NCBI RefSeq assembly: GCF_008122525.1
Contig: NZ_VSRV01000001.1
Coordinates: forward strand, 1-64,000
Length of the DNA: 64,000 nt
Reading direction: 5' to 3'
Origin: Marinomonas sp. IMCC 4694
Lineage (GTDB): Bacteria; Pseudomonadota; Gammaproteobacteria; Pseudomonadales; Marinomonadaceae
Shown: one piece after another, positions 27,195 to 36,113 of the stretch
Layout of the letters: each line of letters opens with the position of its first letter
How positions within the stretch are numbered: position 1 is the first letter of the stretch
Translations under genes and position numbers: made by a program
Notes under the pieces: model-generated
The model's database searches: none
What the model was told of the DNA's origin: nothing
What the model saw: the letters and a program-made list of their open reading frames with translations, nothing else

Positions 27195-27752
27195 CTAGCT
27201 ATATTGCTGCAGCGTCGCTACGGTAAATGCGGCAAGGTCGGTGTAAACACTAAAAGGGAAATCAATCTTTTTATACTGGGTGTCACGGCCTTTGCCGGTT
27301 AATACCAACACAGGTGAACAGCCGCGCGCTTGACCAGCTTGGAGGTCTCTGAGTGAGTCACCCACCAGGATCGCTGGAGTGTTCTCAAACGACACCCTAA
27401 GCTCTGCTTCTATGGCTTCAATCATGCCGCTTTTGGGTTTACGGCAGTTGCAGTCGTTGTCTGGTCCATGGGGGCAATATTGAATGCCATTGATCTTGCC
27501 GCCCTTCTCTTCGACCAAAGCCGTCATTTTATCGTGCATAGCTTGCAAGGTTGCTTCGTCATAATAGCCGCGAGCAATGCCTGATTGGTTGGTCACAACA
27601 AACACCTGAAAACCGGCTTTGGATAAGGCCGCAATAGCGTGAATGCTGCCAGCGATCGGTTGCCATTCCTCGACGGATTTAACATAAGCATCGGAGTCAT
27701 GATTAATCACACCGTCTCGATCTAACAGAATAATAGGTTTGATTTGTGCCAT
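27195..27752 (-). CDS. gmhB: D-glycero-beta-D-manno-heptose 1,7-bisphosphate 7-phosphatase
   Basis: This 185-residue HAD phosphatase makes heptose 1-phosphate for LPS inner core. It has the nucleophile motif LLDRDGVIN, the VTNQSGIARG motif, the zinc loop CPHGPDNDCNCRKPKSGM with its one histidine and three cysteines, and VGDSLRDLQAG. Length matches the family. It follows trkH by 10 bases in the same direction, so it may be co-transcribed with the potassium uptake genes. Confidence 0.94.
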   Translation of the reverse strand: MAQIKPIILLDRDGVINHDSDAYVKSVEEWQPIAGSIHAIAALSKAGFQVFVVTNQSGIARGYYDEATLQAMHDKMTALVEEKGGKINGIQYCPHGPDNDCNCRKPKSGMIEAIEAELRVSFENTPAILVGDSLRDLQAGQARGCSPVLVLTGKGRDTQYKKIDFPFSVYTDLAAFTVATLQQYS

Positions 27753-27762
27753 AAATAGTGCC

Positions 27763-29211
27763 TTATCGTTGCCAGAACATAGGTGTGAATAAAACTAATA
27801 AAGTGAAGACCTCTAAACGTCCCAACAACATAGAAAAACACAGCATCCATTTCGCGGGATCGCTGATGCTGGTAAAGCTGTCGGCTACGTCACCGAGCCC
27901 TGGCCCCAAGTTATTCAGCGTCGCCGCCACGGCGGACCATGCAGTGACTTGGTCGAGTCCGGTCGCCATCAAACCAATCATCAAGATGACATAAACTAAT
28001 AAATACGCCGAGAAAAATCCCCATACCGCCGACACCACTCGTTCCTGAATGGCTTTACCACCGACTTTAACTGGAATCACAGCGTTAGGGTGAATTAAGC
28101 GTTCTATTTCTCGCATACCTTGTTTGAGTATTAACAGAATACGAATCACCTTCATGCCACCGCCAGTTGAACTGGCACAGCCCCCCATAAAAGAAGTAAC
28201 AATCAATAAGAAGGGTAAAAAATGCGGCCAACTTGAAAAGCCAGAAGTCCCGAAACCTGCCGTGGTAGCAATAGAAACCGTTTCAAATATCGCATAGCGC
28301 AGCGAAGTATCCCAGTCATAAGTGGCTGTCATCGCCAGCACCAAGGTGGACAACATAACCGTGCTGAACAGGACCATCAAGAAAAAGCGAGCTTCAGGGT
28401 CTTTTAAGTAATGCCAGACGCTTTTGTGGCGCCAAGCGAAAAAATGCAGCGCAAAGTTAAACGCCGCAATGATCATGAAAAAGGTACAAATAAGCTCAAT
28501 CGCAACACTGTCAAAGTAACCAATACTGGCATCATGAGTAGAGAAACCGCCAATCGCTACGGTAGAAAAACTGTGGCAAATAGCATCGAATAAAGACATA
28601 CCGGCTAACCAATAACCCAGTGCGCAGACAATGGTTAAGGTGGCATAAATATACCAAAGAGCCTTGGCTGTTTCGGCGATACGTGGCGTGAGCTTGGTGT
28701 CTTTAACGGGGCCGGGTGTTTCGGCGCGATACAGCTGCATTCCGCCGATGCCCAGCATAGGCATAATGGCCACGGCCAACACGATAATCCCCATGCCGCC
28801 TAGCCACTGTAACATTTGACGGTAAAACAAAATCGATTGAGGGAGGTCATCGATGCCAATTAGAATCGTCGCCCCCGTGGTGGTCAACCCAGAAATAGAT
28901 TCAAATAAAGCATCGGTAAAGGTTAAGTCGGGTGTTTCAGCCAAGAAAAACGGCACGGAACCGAATAAGCCCAACACCGTCCAGAACAGCACTGTGACTA
29001 AAAATCCGTCGCGTATTTTCAATTCACCGCGTTCTTTTCGTACGGGCAGCCACAGTAAAAAGCCGCCGATTAAGTTAACCGCTAAACCATATAGGAACGC
29101 ATTCAACGCGCCGTCGGAATAGATTAAAGAAACCACAATGGGAGGAATCAGCGAGATGCTGAACACCATGACCAATAACCCAATGACACGTAAGATAACC
29201 CTAAAATGCAT
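27763..29211 (-). CDS. trkH: Trk system potassium uptake protein, membrane subunit
   Basis: The 482-residue membrane protein translocates potassium across the inner membrane and matches the TrkH/TrkG family length. The four pore-loop repeats each show a TTxG-like filter: GLTTTGATI, FSTVAIGGFSTHD, SIATTAGFGTSG and AVAATLNNLGPGLG. It lies 106 bases downstream of trkA, its regulatory partner, and 10 bases upstream of gmhB. Confidence 0.96.
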   Translation of the reverse strand: MHFRVILRVIGLLVMVFSISLIPPIVVSLIYSDGALNAFLYGLAVNLIGGFLLWLPVRKERGELKIRDGFLVTVLFWTVLGLFGSVPFFLAETPDLTFTDALFESISGLTTTGATILIGIDDLPQSILFYRQMLQWLGGMGIIVLAVAIMPMLGIGGMQLYRAETPGPVKDTKLTPRIAETAKALWYIYATLTIVCALGYWLAGMSLFDAICHSFSTVAIGGFSTHDASIGYFDSVAIELICTFFMIIAAFNFALHFFAWRHKSVWHYLKDPEARFFLMVLFSTVMLSTLVLAMTATYDWDTSLRYAIFETVSIATTAGFGTSGFSSWPHFLPFLLIVTSFMGGCASSTGGGMKVIRILLILKQGMREIERLIHPNAVIPVKVGGKAIQERVVSAVWGFFSAYLLVYVILMIGLMATGLDQVTAWSAVAATLNNLGPGLGDVADSFTSISDPAKWMLCFSMLLGRLEVFTLLVLFTPMFWQR

Positions 29212-29317
29212 ATTGTTTCCCAGAACGTATTCCGATAAAACCGGCTGTCATAGTCGTTTTGTATGTTAGCCAGTGTGCAACAGAATCTGTCGTGACACGA
29301 TTAAAAGAAAGTAAAAA

Positions 29318-30691
29318 TCAAAAGAACGTTAAACCAACTTGGAAGAGTTGTTCGACCGCCGGAATTTGTTTTTTGTTGGTCACGAAAATAATGACGTGAT
29401 CTTCGGCCTGAATCACCAGTTCGCTGGTGGCGATGATCATATCTTCTTCTCGAACAATGGCCCCTATAGTGGCACCTTCGGGCAAGTTCAAGTTGGCAAT
29501 GCTGCGACCGACCACTTTGGAAGAGCGCTGATCACCATGAGCCACCGCTTCTAATGCTTCCGCCGCGCCTTTGCGCATGGAGTGTACATTCACCACATCA
29601 CCGCGACGAATATAACTCAGCAGTGAACTGATGGTAGTTTGTTGAGGCGAAATGGCGATGTCGATCATGCCTTCTTGAACAATGTCGACGTAGGCTGGGT
29701 TATTGATGATTGTCATAACGGTACGAACCCCCAGTACTTTGGCCAACATGGACGACATGATATTGGCTTCGTCGTTATTGGTCAGTGCACAAAATACGTC
29801 GGTCGATTCAATGTTTTCTTCCAGTAACAGCTCCTGTTTAGAAGCATCGCCGTGTAGCACAATGGTGTTGTCTAGGCTTTCCGATAAATAACGGCAGCGC
29901 TCTAAATCGCGCTCAATAATTTTGACGCGGTATTCTTTTTCTAAACTCTGGGCCAAACGTTCGCCTATGTTGCCACCGCCAGCAATAATAATACGACGGT
30001 AAGGTGTATCTAGCGGCCGCAGTTCACTCATCACGTCTAATACGTCCCGTTGTGCGGTAAGAAAAAACACTTCATCGTTGGCATGAATATGTGTATTGCC
30101 ATCCGGAGAAATGGATTTACCGTTGCGATAAATGGCCGCGATGCGAGTTTGAATGGATGGCATGTGCTCTTTTAAAAAGCTAATTGGCTGATCGATTAAC
30201 GGTCCGCCCTTCTCTGCCTTCACGACCACAAGCTGAACTTTGCCGTCAGCAAATTCCATGACTTGCAGTGCGCCTGGATAACGAATCAGACGACTGAGAT
30301 GTTTAGTGACTTCTTTTTCTGGACTGATACGAACGTCCATAGGCAGCGCCTGATCATTAAACAGCTCGGGGTAATGTGCATAAGCGCTGGAACGGACACG
30401 GCCAATTTTAGTGGGCGTTTTAAAGAGTGTATGCGCTACCTGACAGGCCACCATATTGGTTTCGTCTTGGTTGCTTACGGCAATTAACATATCGGCATCA
30501 TTGCAGCCGGCTTGTTTTAATACGTCCGGGTGGGCGCCATTGCCTTCGACGGTTTGAATGTCGAGTCGGTCTTGCAGCTCTCTAAGGCGAACGAGGTCAG
30601 TATCGATGATGGTAATATCGTTATCTTCACTGGCTAGGTTTTCTGCCAGCGTCGCGCCAACTTGGCCTGCCCCTATAATGATGATTTTCAT
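29318..30691 (-). CDS. trkA: Trk system potassium uptake protein, NAD-binding regulatory subunit
   Basis: TrkA is a peripheral cytoplasmic protein that gates TrkH. The 457-residue product has two tandem RCK units, each with a Rossmann motif: GAGQVGATLAENL at the N-terminus and GGGNIGERLAQSL at about residue 238, each followed by a TrkA-C domain. E. coli TrkA has 458 residues. It lies after rsmB in the def-fmt-rsmB-trkA-trkH order common in gammaproteobacteria, but a hairpin terminator separates it from rsmB. Confidence 0.97.
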   Translation of the reverse strand: MKIIIIGAGQVGATLAENLASEDNDITIIDTDLVRLRELQDRLDIQTVEGNGAHPDVLKQAGCNDADMLIAVSNQDETNMVACQVAHTLFKTPTKIGRVRSSAYAHYPELFNDQALPMDVRISPEKEVTKHLSRLIRYPGALQVMEFADGKVQLVVVKAEKGGPLIDQPISFLKEHMPSIQTRIAAIYRNGKSISPDGNTHIHANDEVFFLTAQRDVLDVMSELRPLDTPYRRIIIAGGGNIGERLAQSLEKEYRVKIIERDLERCRYLSESLDNTIVLHGDASKQELLLEENIESTDVFCALTNNDEANIMSSMLAKVLGVRTVMTIINNPAYVDIVQEGMIDIAISPQQTTISSLLSYIRRGDVVNVHSMRKGAAEALEAVAHGDQRSSKVVGRSIANLNLPEGATIGAIVREEDMIIATSELVIQAEDHVIIFVTNKKQIPAVEQLFQVGLTFF

Positions 30692-30852
30692 AGTTTCCCT
30701 TTTTGCCCTAGAGTCAAATGACTCAATAAACAGCTTCGTTTATTTGTTCGAAGCGTTCGTTTTTATTAACGCAAGTTTACCTATATAACTGGGATTATTT
30801 AACTTCAACTTGCTAAATACTCATAATTTTTTTGATCAGCGTGTGATCAATA

Positions 30853-30883
30853 AAAGAGTGTTTCATGTGGAACACTCTTTTTG
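30853..30883 (-). terminator. Bidirectional terminator between rsmB and trkA
   Basis: AAAGAGTGTT (30853-30862) pairs with AACACTCTTT (30871-30880); T-runs flank it on both strands. The loop makes the core TGTTTCATGTGGAACA (30859-30874), which matches 14 of 16 bases of the parS consensus; the hairpin alone may explain that. Confidence 0.75.
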
Positions 30884-30954
30884 TGAATTCAAGATAATTG
30901 GGCTACTTTTCACAGTGGGGATTAGTGAGTAAAAATTCTTTTTTACGGTAAGTT

Positions 30955-32346
30955 TTAATTTTTTTGCAATAAGCAATAATAAAAACCATCGTGACTTTCT
31001 AAAGTAGGAAACAATTGTCGTCCATGGCTGACAGGTGTCCCCCACTCAATGGCAAGCTCAGGCGCCAATGTGTTGAGAAGTATTTCTTGAGCGTCGTTTT
31101 GTCTGGCTAAAAAGCGTTGTATTTGTTGCTCATTTTCTTCGGGCATCAGTGAGCAAGTCACATACAACATAAAACCGCCTGGTTTTAACGTTGTCCAAAC
31201 GGAGTCTAAAATGGCTTGTTGGACGACGACTAGGTCGTCAATGTCGGCGGGTTTACGATTGATCTTAATGTCCGGATTGCGGCGAATAACGCCGGTAGCC
31301 GTACAGGGAACGTCCAATAAAATTTTGTCGAAGTGTTCGCCGTCCCACCAAGCATCAAGGTCGCTTGCATCCGCGCAAAGTAATGTTGCGTCATTGCTGT
31401 AGCCTAGCCGATCAAGATTGGACTCGATTTTTTCCATTCGCCAAGGTTCAAGCTCTACGGCCGTAAGGCGAATGCCATCAGCAACCTCCAGTAGATGACC
31501 TGTTTTACCTCCTGGTGCCGCGCACGCATCCAGAATTTTATCACCCGCTTTTGGTGCTAAAATATGGGCGGAAAGTTGAGCCGCCTCATCTTGTACGCTC
31601 ACATAGCCCATACCAAAATGAGGCAACTCTGTGACACGAACGGCTTTTTCAAGGTACAGAGACGACGGAGAAAATGTCCCAGCGGTGGAATCTATACCCT
31701 GTTCTTTTAGCAGTATCTGATATGTTTCACGTGAAACTTGGCTCTGGTTTACGCGAAGGCACATGGGCGGGTGCATGTTGCTGGCATCGACAATACGCTC
31801 TAATTGCTCGGGCCAATGTTTATTAAAACGCTTTAATAGCCATTTCGGTTGGTTATATTCAACCGACGGCATTGACCCAAGTGCCACTTCGATCTCATCG
31901 ACTTCGCGCTGATAGCGACGTAATACAGCGTTCATCAGTTTGGTCGCCCAGTCTTTTTTCAGCAGTCGACAAGCCTCAACGGTTTCATGTACAGCCGCGT
32001 GATCTGGCGTATTCATGTAGGTCAGTTGGTATAAACCGAGAAGCAATGCCGCGTACAAATCGGTGTCTTTTTCTTCGAATGGATGTGCCAATAAATGCAA
32101 CGCGATGCTGTTGAGTTTTGGGTATTGGCGGCATACACCAAAGCACAGCTCTTTTAGCATCGGAAGATGTTCACTGGCGACTTCATTCTGATAGCGCGCC
32201 AGTTGTGTGCTGAGCGAGCCTTGTTGGAGCAAGATATTGGTAATGACCTCGATCGCGACATGACGAGCGCTGTATTGTAAAGAGACCGAGTTGTTATGTT
32301 TTGCGCTGTTGTCGTTCATATTGTCGTTCATTTTGTTGTCACTCAT
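30955..32346 (-). CDS. rsmB: 16S rRNA (cytosine-967 C5) methyltransferase
   Basis: RsmB methylates C967 of 16S rRNA. The 463-residue protein has an N-terminal NusB-like RNA-binding domain (ARHVAIEVITNILLQ) and a C-terminal SAM-dependent methyltransferase domain with CAAPGGKTGH (motif I), LLDVPCTATGVIRRNPDIK (motif IV with catalytic cysteine) and YVTCSLMPEENEQQ (motif VI, second cysteine). Its ATG overlaps the fmt stop by four bases, so the two are coupled. The N-terminus has a small duplication, MNDNMNDN, from a 12-base tandem repeat at 32309-32332. A parS-like site lies within the gene. Confidence 0.96.
   Translation of the reverse strand: MSDNKMNDNMNDNSAKHNNSVSLQYSARHVAIEVITNILLQQGSLSTQLARYQNEVASEHLPMLKELCFGVCRQYPKLNSIALHLLAHPFEEKDTDLYAALLLGLYQLTYMNTPDHAAVHETVEACRLLKKDWATKLMNAVLRRYQREVDEIEVALGSMPSVEYNQPKWLLKRFNKHWPEQLERIVDASNMHPPMCLRVNQSQVSRETYQILLKEQGIDSTAGTFSPSSLYLEKAVRVTELPHFGMGYVSVQDEAAQLSAHILAPKAGDKILDACAAPGGKTGHLLEVADGIRLTAVELEPWRMEKIESNLDRLGYSNDATLLCADASDLDAWWDGEHFDKILLDVPCTATGVIRRNPDIKINRKPADIDDLVVVQQAILDSVWTTLKPGGFMLYVTCSLMPEENEQQIQRFLARQNDAQEILLNTLAPELAIEWGTPVSHGRQLFPTLESHDGFYYCLLQKN
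31723..31738. promoter_or_regulatory. parS: parS-like ParB binding site
   Basis: TGTTTCACGTGAAACT matches the widely conserved parS consensus TGTTTCACGTGAAACA at 15 of 16 positions and contains a perfect 14-base palindrome. It sits inside rsmB about 31 kb from dnaA, within the origin-proximal zone where chromosomal parS sites cluster. ParB binding loads SMC and drives origin segregation. parA and parB are not in the window. Confidence 0.75.
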
Positions 32347-33356
32347 AGGGTGTGCTCTGTCAGGCCGAGGCGCTGGCCAATAGTTAAGGCGGCTTTGTGT
32401 TTGCCATTTAGGGCGTCTTGAATCGACATGCGCTTACCGCCGGCGAACTGGACATCGGTGACAAGGATCGAACCCTGACCTGTCGCTACGATAATTCCCT
32501 CTTTACTGACAACAATAATGTCCCCAGGTATCGACGCTTCGTCGCTAACACTGGCAACGCTGGCGGCATGTATTTTCATCACGCCAGCGAGACTGTGAGT
32601 GAAAGCGACGGGCCAAGGAGACAAACCGCGAATGTGTCGTTCGATTAATTCAGCGGACATGCTCCAGTCTAGGTTGGCTTCTTGCTTGGTCAGCTTCGTC
32701 GCGTAGCAGGTCAGGCTGTCATCTTGTTTTTCGGGGACAAGAGAGCCTGCTGTTAATTGCTCAAGGGAATCGATCAACGCCGTGCCGCCTAATGTGGCTA
32801 AACGATCGTGTAAAGACGCAGAGGTATCTGTTGGCGTGATGTCGCAATGGGCTTTGAGGAGCATGTCGCCTGTGTCTAAGCCGATCTCCATCTGCATAAT
32901 GGTGATGCCGGTTTCGCTATCGCCTGCGATCAGGGCTCGATGGATCGGCGCCGCACCACGCCAACGGGGCAATAACGAGGCATGCACGTTAATGCAGCCT
33001 AGTGTGGGTGTGTCTAAAACGGCTTTGGGTAAAATAATGCCGTACGCCGCAACAATCATTAAGTCGGCATCGAGCGCAGCAAGTTGCGCTTTGTCTTCGT
33101 CTAATTTGAAATTCACCGGTTGGTAAACCGCAATATGATGGGCAAGCGCTAATTGTTTAACAGGGCTTTGCACCAATTTTTGTCCTCGACCGGCCGGTCT
33201 ATCTGGCTGAGTATAAACACCGACAAGTTCGTAGTGGTTCGCCGCTTTTGAATCAAGTAACGCTTTTAGGCTGGCTGCCGCAAAATCTGGCGTACCTGCG
33301 AAAACGATGCGCAACGGTTTGCTTGTGGTGGTCTGTGAGTGTGTAAGTGTCGACAT
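32343..33356 (-). CDS. fmt: Methionyl-tRNA formyltransferase
   Basis: Fmt formylates initiator Met-tRNA using 10-formyltetrahydrofolate. The 337-residue product has IVFAGTPDFAAASLKAL at the start, the family signature NVHASLLPRWRGAAPIHRAL with the catalytic asparagine and histidine, and GDSETGITIMQMEIGLDTGDML. The C-terminal OB-like domain begins near LSPWPVAF. It is slightly longer than the 315 residues of E. coli. A ribosome binding site (aagga) precedes the ATG, only some ten bases after an attenuator-like hairpin. It overlaps rsmB. Confidence 0.97.
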   Translation of the reverse strand: MSTLTHSQTTTSKPLRIVFAGTPDFAAASLKALLDSKAANHYELVGVYTQPDRPAGRGQKLVQSPVKQLALAHHIAVYQPVNFKLDEDKAQLAALDADLMIVAAYGIILPKAVLDTPTLGCINVHASLLPRWRGAAPIHRALIAGDSETGITIMQMEIGLDTGDMLLKAHCDITPTDTSASLHDRLATLGGTALIDSLEQLTAGSLVPEKQDDSLTCYATKLTKQEANLDWSMSAELIERHIRGLSPWPVAFTHSLAGVMKIHAASVASVSDEASIPGDIIVVSKEGIIVATGQGSILVTDVQFAGGKRMSIQDALNGKHKAALTIGQRLGLTEHTL

Positions 33357-33372
33357 AAAGGTTCCTTAACAA

Positions 33373-33396
33373 AAAATCAGGCCAAAGCCTGATTTT
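33373..33396 (-). terminator. Hairpin with T-run between def and fmt
   Basis: AAAATCAGGC pairs with GCCTGATTTT around a CAAA loop; on the minus strand it is followed by a T-run. It lies 45 bases after def and 16 bases before the fmt ATG. It should stop or attenuate read-through from def into fmt, or mask the fmt ribosome binding site. Confidence 0.7.
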
Positions 33397-33441
33397 ATAA
33401 CAGATGACTAATGATCGTTTTTTGCCAAGCCGTGTTGGGCG

Positions 33442-33957
33442 TTATCCTTGCTTGAGCGCGAGCTTGTGGGCTTTTTCGAGCTTGCTTTTAATGCGATTGC
33501 GTTTGAGAGGCGATAAATAATCCACCATAAGCTTGCCATCAAGGTGGTCAATTTCGTGTTGCACACACACAGCCATCAGTTCATCGACTTCCAAAGAAAA
33601 GGCTTTGCCGTGACGATCCAATGCGTGGACTTTTACTTTAGCCGCCCTGTAAATATGCTCGTAAAATCCAGGAACAGACAGGCAACCTTCCTGACATTCG
33701 TTTGGTTCATCATTAAGAATGTCGAACGTTGGGTTGATAAACACCAACGGTTCGTTGCGTTCCTCAGAAAAGTCCATGACCACCAAGCGATGATGATAAT
33801 CGACTTGAGTGGCCGCTAAACCCAACCCATTTTCGTCATACATGGTGTCTAGCATGTCGTCAATTTGGGTTTGCAGCGCGGTTGTAAATTCGGTAATGGG
33901 CTTAGCAACTGTGCGTAAGCGTTTATCTGGGTATTCAAGTACGGTTAAAACAGCCAT
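33442..33957 (-). CDS. def: Peptide deformylase
   Basis: Deformylase removes the formyl group from nascent proteins. From the ATG at 33957 the product has 171 residues, the standard length, and begins MAVLTVLEYPDKRLR. The three metal-enzyme motifs are GLGLAATQ, EGCLSVPG (cysteine ligand) and HEIDHLDG (two histidine ligands and catalytic glutamate). An upstream in-frame start at 34014 would add 19 residues before the conserved N-terminus and is rejected; GGAAAAG precedes the chosen ATG. It is divergent from dprA. Confidence 0.97.
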   Translation of the reverse strand: MAVLTVLEYPDKRLRTVAKPITEFTTALQTQIDDMLDTMYDENGLGLAATQVDYHHRLVVMDFSEERNEPLVFINPTFDILNDEPNECQEGCLSVPGFYEHIYRAAKVKVHALDRHGKAFSLEVDELMAVCVQHEIDHLDGKLMVDYLSPLKRNRIKSKLEKAHKLALKQG

Positions 33958-34231
33958 GGTCTTTTCCAACAAAGTGTCTGTAATTCTTAACAAAGAGCTT
34001 TTAAGCGAAGACAATTTCTTCCGCTCCTTTCATAGACTTTATTGTAACGCAACTCGGACTATTGAGCAGTCTTCTCATGGCGGTTTTTTGGGCAATATGC
34101 TTGAATAGAGTGTCTAATCGTGGGCAAGGAAAGCTCAGAACATTTTTTAGTGGATTTTTACCCGTGGACCCTTAAACACCGATGCATAACAAATAGCCGT
34201 CGATGTTGTGATGCGCAAGGAAGCAGATTTT

Positions 34232-35560
34232 ATGAATATCCCTTACTCTGGCGGTTTAACAAAAACGGATTGGTTATGTTTGAGCTTTTTATCGGACATT
34301 GGCCCGTCACGTCTTTCCAGACTTTATACCTACTTAATGCAACTTGAGCATGGCTCAGAAGTGGGGCCTATGGACACCTTGTCCTTGTTTGACGCACCTG
34401 AGCGTGATGGCTCTCAATCCCTAATAGTGCCTCCTGTCCTGTCGTCTTCAGACAGTATTTCTTTTGAACTGCTGAAAGCTCTCAAGTGGCCTGACGTCAC
34501 AGCGCGACAGGCGATGGCGTATTTAACCAAGGGAACCCTCACAAAGGAGCAAGCGACAAAGCGAGACAACACGCTCACTTGGTTAGCGCAAGATCGTCAC
34601 TTTCTTATGTTGCAAGAAGACGACGATTACCCAGCGGCCTTAAAAGAGATCAACGTTGCGCCTGCGTTCTTATATGTTGAAGGGCATCCTAAGGCGTTGG
34701 CCGCTCCAAAAATCGGCATCGTTGGTGCTCGAAAATGCACGGCTTATGGCCGTGAAACCACCTTTCATTTGGCTGAACAACTATCGTCCCGTGGGGTTTG
34801 CGTGGTAAGCGGCGGCGCCATAGGCATTGATACCGCGGCTCATCAGGGAGCGTTACACAGCAAAATCACACCGACCCTTGCCGTCATGGGCACAGGGTTA
34901 TTGCATCGATACCCCGCTCAGAATCGTGCTTTGTTTGACCGGATTTTGGAACAAGGCGCACTGATTAGTGAGTATCCACTGTCAACCAGCCCTCGCCCTC
35001 ATCTGTTTCCTCCGCGTAATCGTATTATTAGTGGCTTAAGTATGGGGGTGTTGGTGGCAGAGGCATCGATAAAAAGCGGTTCTTTAATCAGTGCGAGTTA
35101 CGCCGTGCAGCAAAATCGAGATGTGTTTGCGTTACCGGGTCGATTAACCGATGCACAGTCTGCGGGTTGCCATCAGTTGTTGCGCCAAGGGGCGGTGTTG
35201 GTTCGTCACGTGGAAGATGTGTTAGAGCAGTATTCACAATTGACCCAGACCCGTGCGTCGGCTAGCCGTGACAGCGCTTCAAAAAGTGATCAACGCGTGA
35301 GTCAGCATTCACCTATATCACCACCTATTCTAGGATCGACGTTTGTTCCGCTCACAGCGTCGCGTCATTCGTTGCCATCGGAGGCAACGGACAACGCAAA
35401 AGCGATGGTTGCCGTGTTGGAAAAAGAGGCGCAAGCGCTGGATTTTGACGCCTTGATTCGCCACACACGTTGGCAGGCCGGCACCATGATGCAGGTATTA
35501 ATGGAGCTCGAATTGTATGGTTGTATTGAAAATCGAGAAGGTCTTTACAGCCGCTGTTAG
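34232..35560 (+). CDS. dprA: DNA processing protein DprA (Smf)
   Basis: DprA binds incoming single-stranded DNA during natural transformation and loads RecA. The product has 442 residues from the ATG at 34232, which has AAGGA just upstream; a GTG at 34208 is less likely. The Rossmann core is clear: IGIVGARKCTAYGRET, VSGGAIGIDTAAHQGAL, AVMGTGLLHRYPAQNR, LISEYPLSTSPRPHLFPPRNRIISGLS and EASIKSGSLISASYA. The C-terminal part (DALIRHTRWQAGTMMQVLMELELYGCI) is the winged-helix domain. The usual def-LysM-dprA and dprA-tsaC arrangements are both interrupted: no LysM gene precedes it and hslR converges on it. Confidence 0.94.
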   Translation: MNIPYSGGLTKTDWLCLSFLSDIGPSRLSRLYTYLMQLEHGSEVGPMDTLSLFDAPERDGSQSLIVPPVLSSSDSISFELLKALKWPDVTARQAMAYLTKGTLTKEQATKRDNTLTWLAQDRHFLMLQEDDDYPAALKEINVAPAFLYVEGHPKALAAPKIGIVGARKCTAYGRETTFHLAEQLSSRGVCVVSGGAIGIDTAAHQGALHSKITPTLAVMGTGLLHRYPAQNRALFDRILEQGALISEYPLSTSPRPHLFPPRNRIISGLSMGVLVAEASIKSGSLISASYAVQQNRDVFALPGRLTDAQSAGCHQLLRQGAVLVRHVEDVLEQYSQLTQTRASASRDSASKSDQRVSQHSPISPPILGSTFVPLTASRHSLPSEATDNAKAMVAVLEKEAQALDFDALIRHTRWQAGTMMQVLMELELYGCIENREGLYSRC

Positions 35561-35649
35561 CGGTTAATAGCGAATAACCTCTGCTAAAAGTGGCACGACC
35601 GACTTTCTCATAATGGCTTTTTTAGTCGTAATTGTTCCCGTGATCCGTC

Positions 35650-36069
35650 TTATTCAGTGCCGCTAAACATGTCTTTTTTAAGCTGTTTAATATCGCGGCG
35701 TTCTTTTTTGTTGGGTTTATGATCCGACATAATTCGACCGCCAAAAGACTTGTTTTCGAGGGCGCGTTTTTCACGTTTCGAAACCGACTCAGGCGTTTCT
35801 TCGTAAAGCATTTGTGCTTCGGGTGCCCCACGGCGCTGACCACTGATGTCGAGGATTTTAACCTCCTTTTCATCCCAGCCTAGGCGAATGCCGATTAAGG
35901 CGCCAATTTCTACATTCCGGCTGGCTTTGCCTTTGCTGCCGTTATAAGACACCTTGCCGCCATCAATGGCGTCTTTGCAAAGTGAACGTGTTTTGTAAAA
36001 TCGTGCGGCCCAAAGCCACTTATCTAAACGAACGGCTTGTGGTGCCGACTGCTTTTCTGGTTTACTCAT
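35650..36069 (-). CDS. hslR: Ribosome-associated heat shock protein Hsp15, S4 domain
   Basis: Hsp15 binds stalled 50S subunits carrying nascent chains and helps recycle them. The 139-residue product has the S4 RNA-binding fold at the N-terminus: VRLDKWLWAARFYKTRSLCKDAIDGGKVSYNGSKGKASRNVEIG. The C-terminus is highly basic, as in E. coli Hsp15 (133 residues). It is divergent from cysQ and converges on dprA. Confidence 0.92.
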   Translation of the reverse strand: MSKPEKQSAPQAVRLDKWLWAARFYKTRSLCKDAIDGGKVSYNGSKGKASRNVEIGALIGIRLGWDEKEVKILDISGQRRGAPEAQMLYEETPESVSKREKRALENKSFGGRIMSDHKPNKKERRDIKQLKKDMFSGTE

Positions 36070-36113
36070 AAAGAATGCGTTGACCCTATTTTGTTGTCAT
36101 AGTCGAGGCTGTT

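Noticed and set aside
30859..30874. TGTTTCATGTGGAACA as an independent parS site
   Set aside because: It matches 14 of 16 bases, but it is the stem-loop of a terminator, whose symmetry alone gives such a pattern. It is mentioned only as a weak companion to the site in rsmB.
33958..34014. Longer start for peptide deformylase
   Set aside because: The conserved N-terminus begins at the ATG at 33957, which has a good ribosome binding site.
33958..34231. A LysM-domain gene between def and dprA, as in many relatives
   Set aside because: No frame in the 274-base gap has LysM-like sequence or enough length; the gap is only a divergent promoter region.
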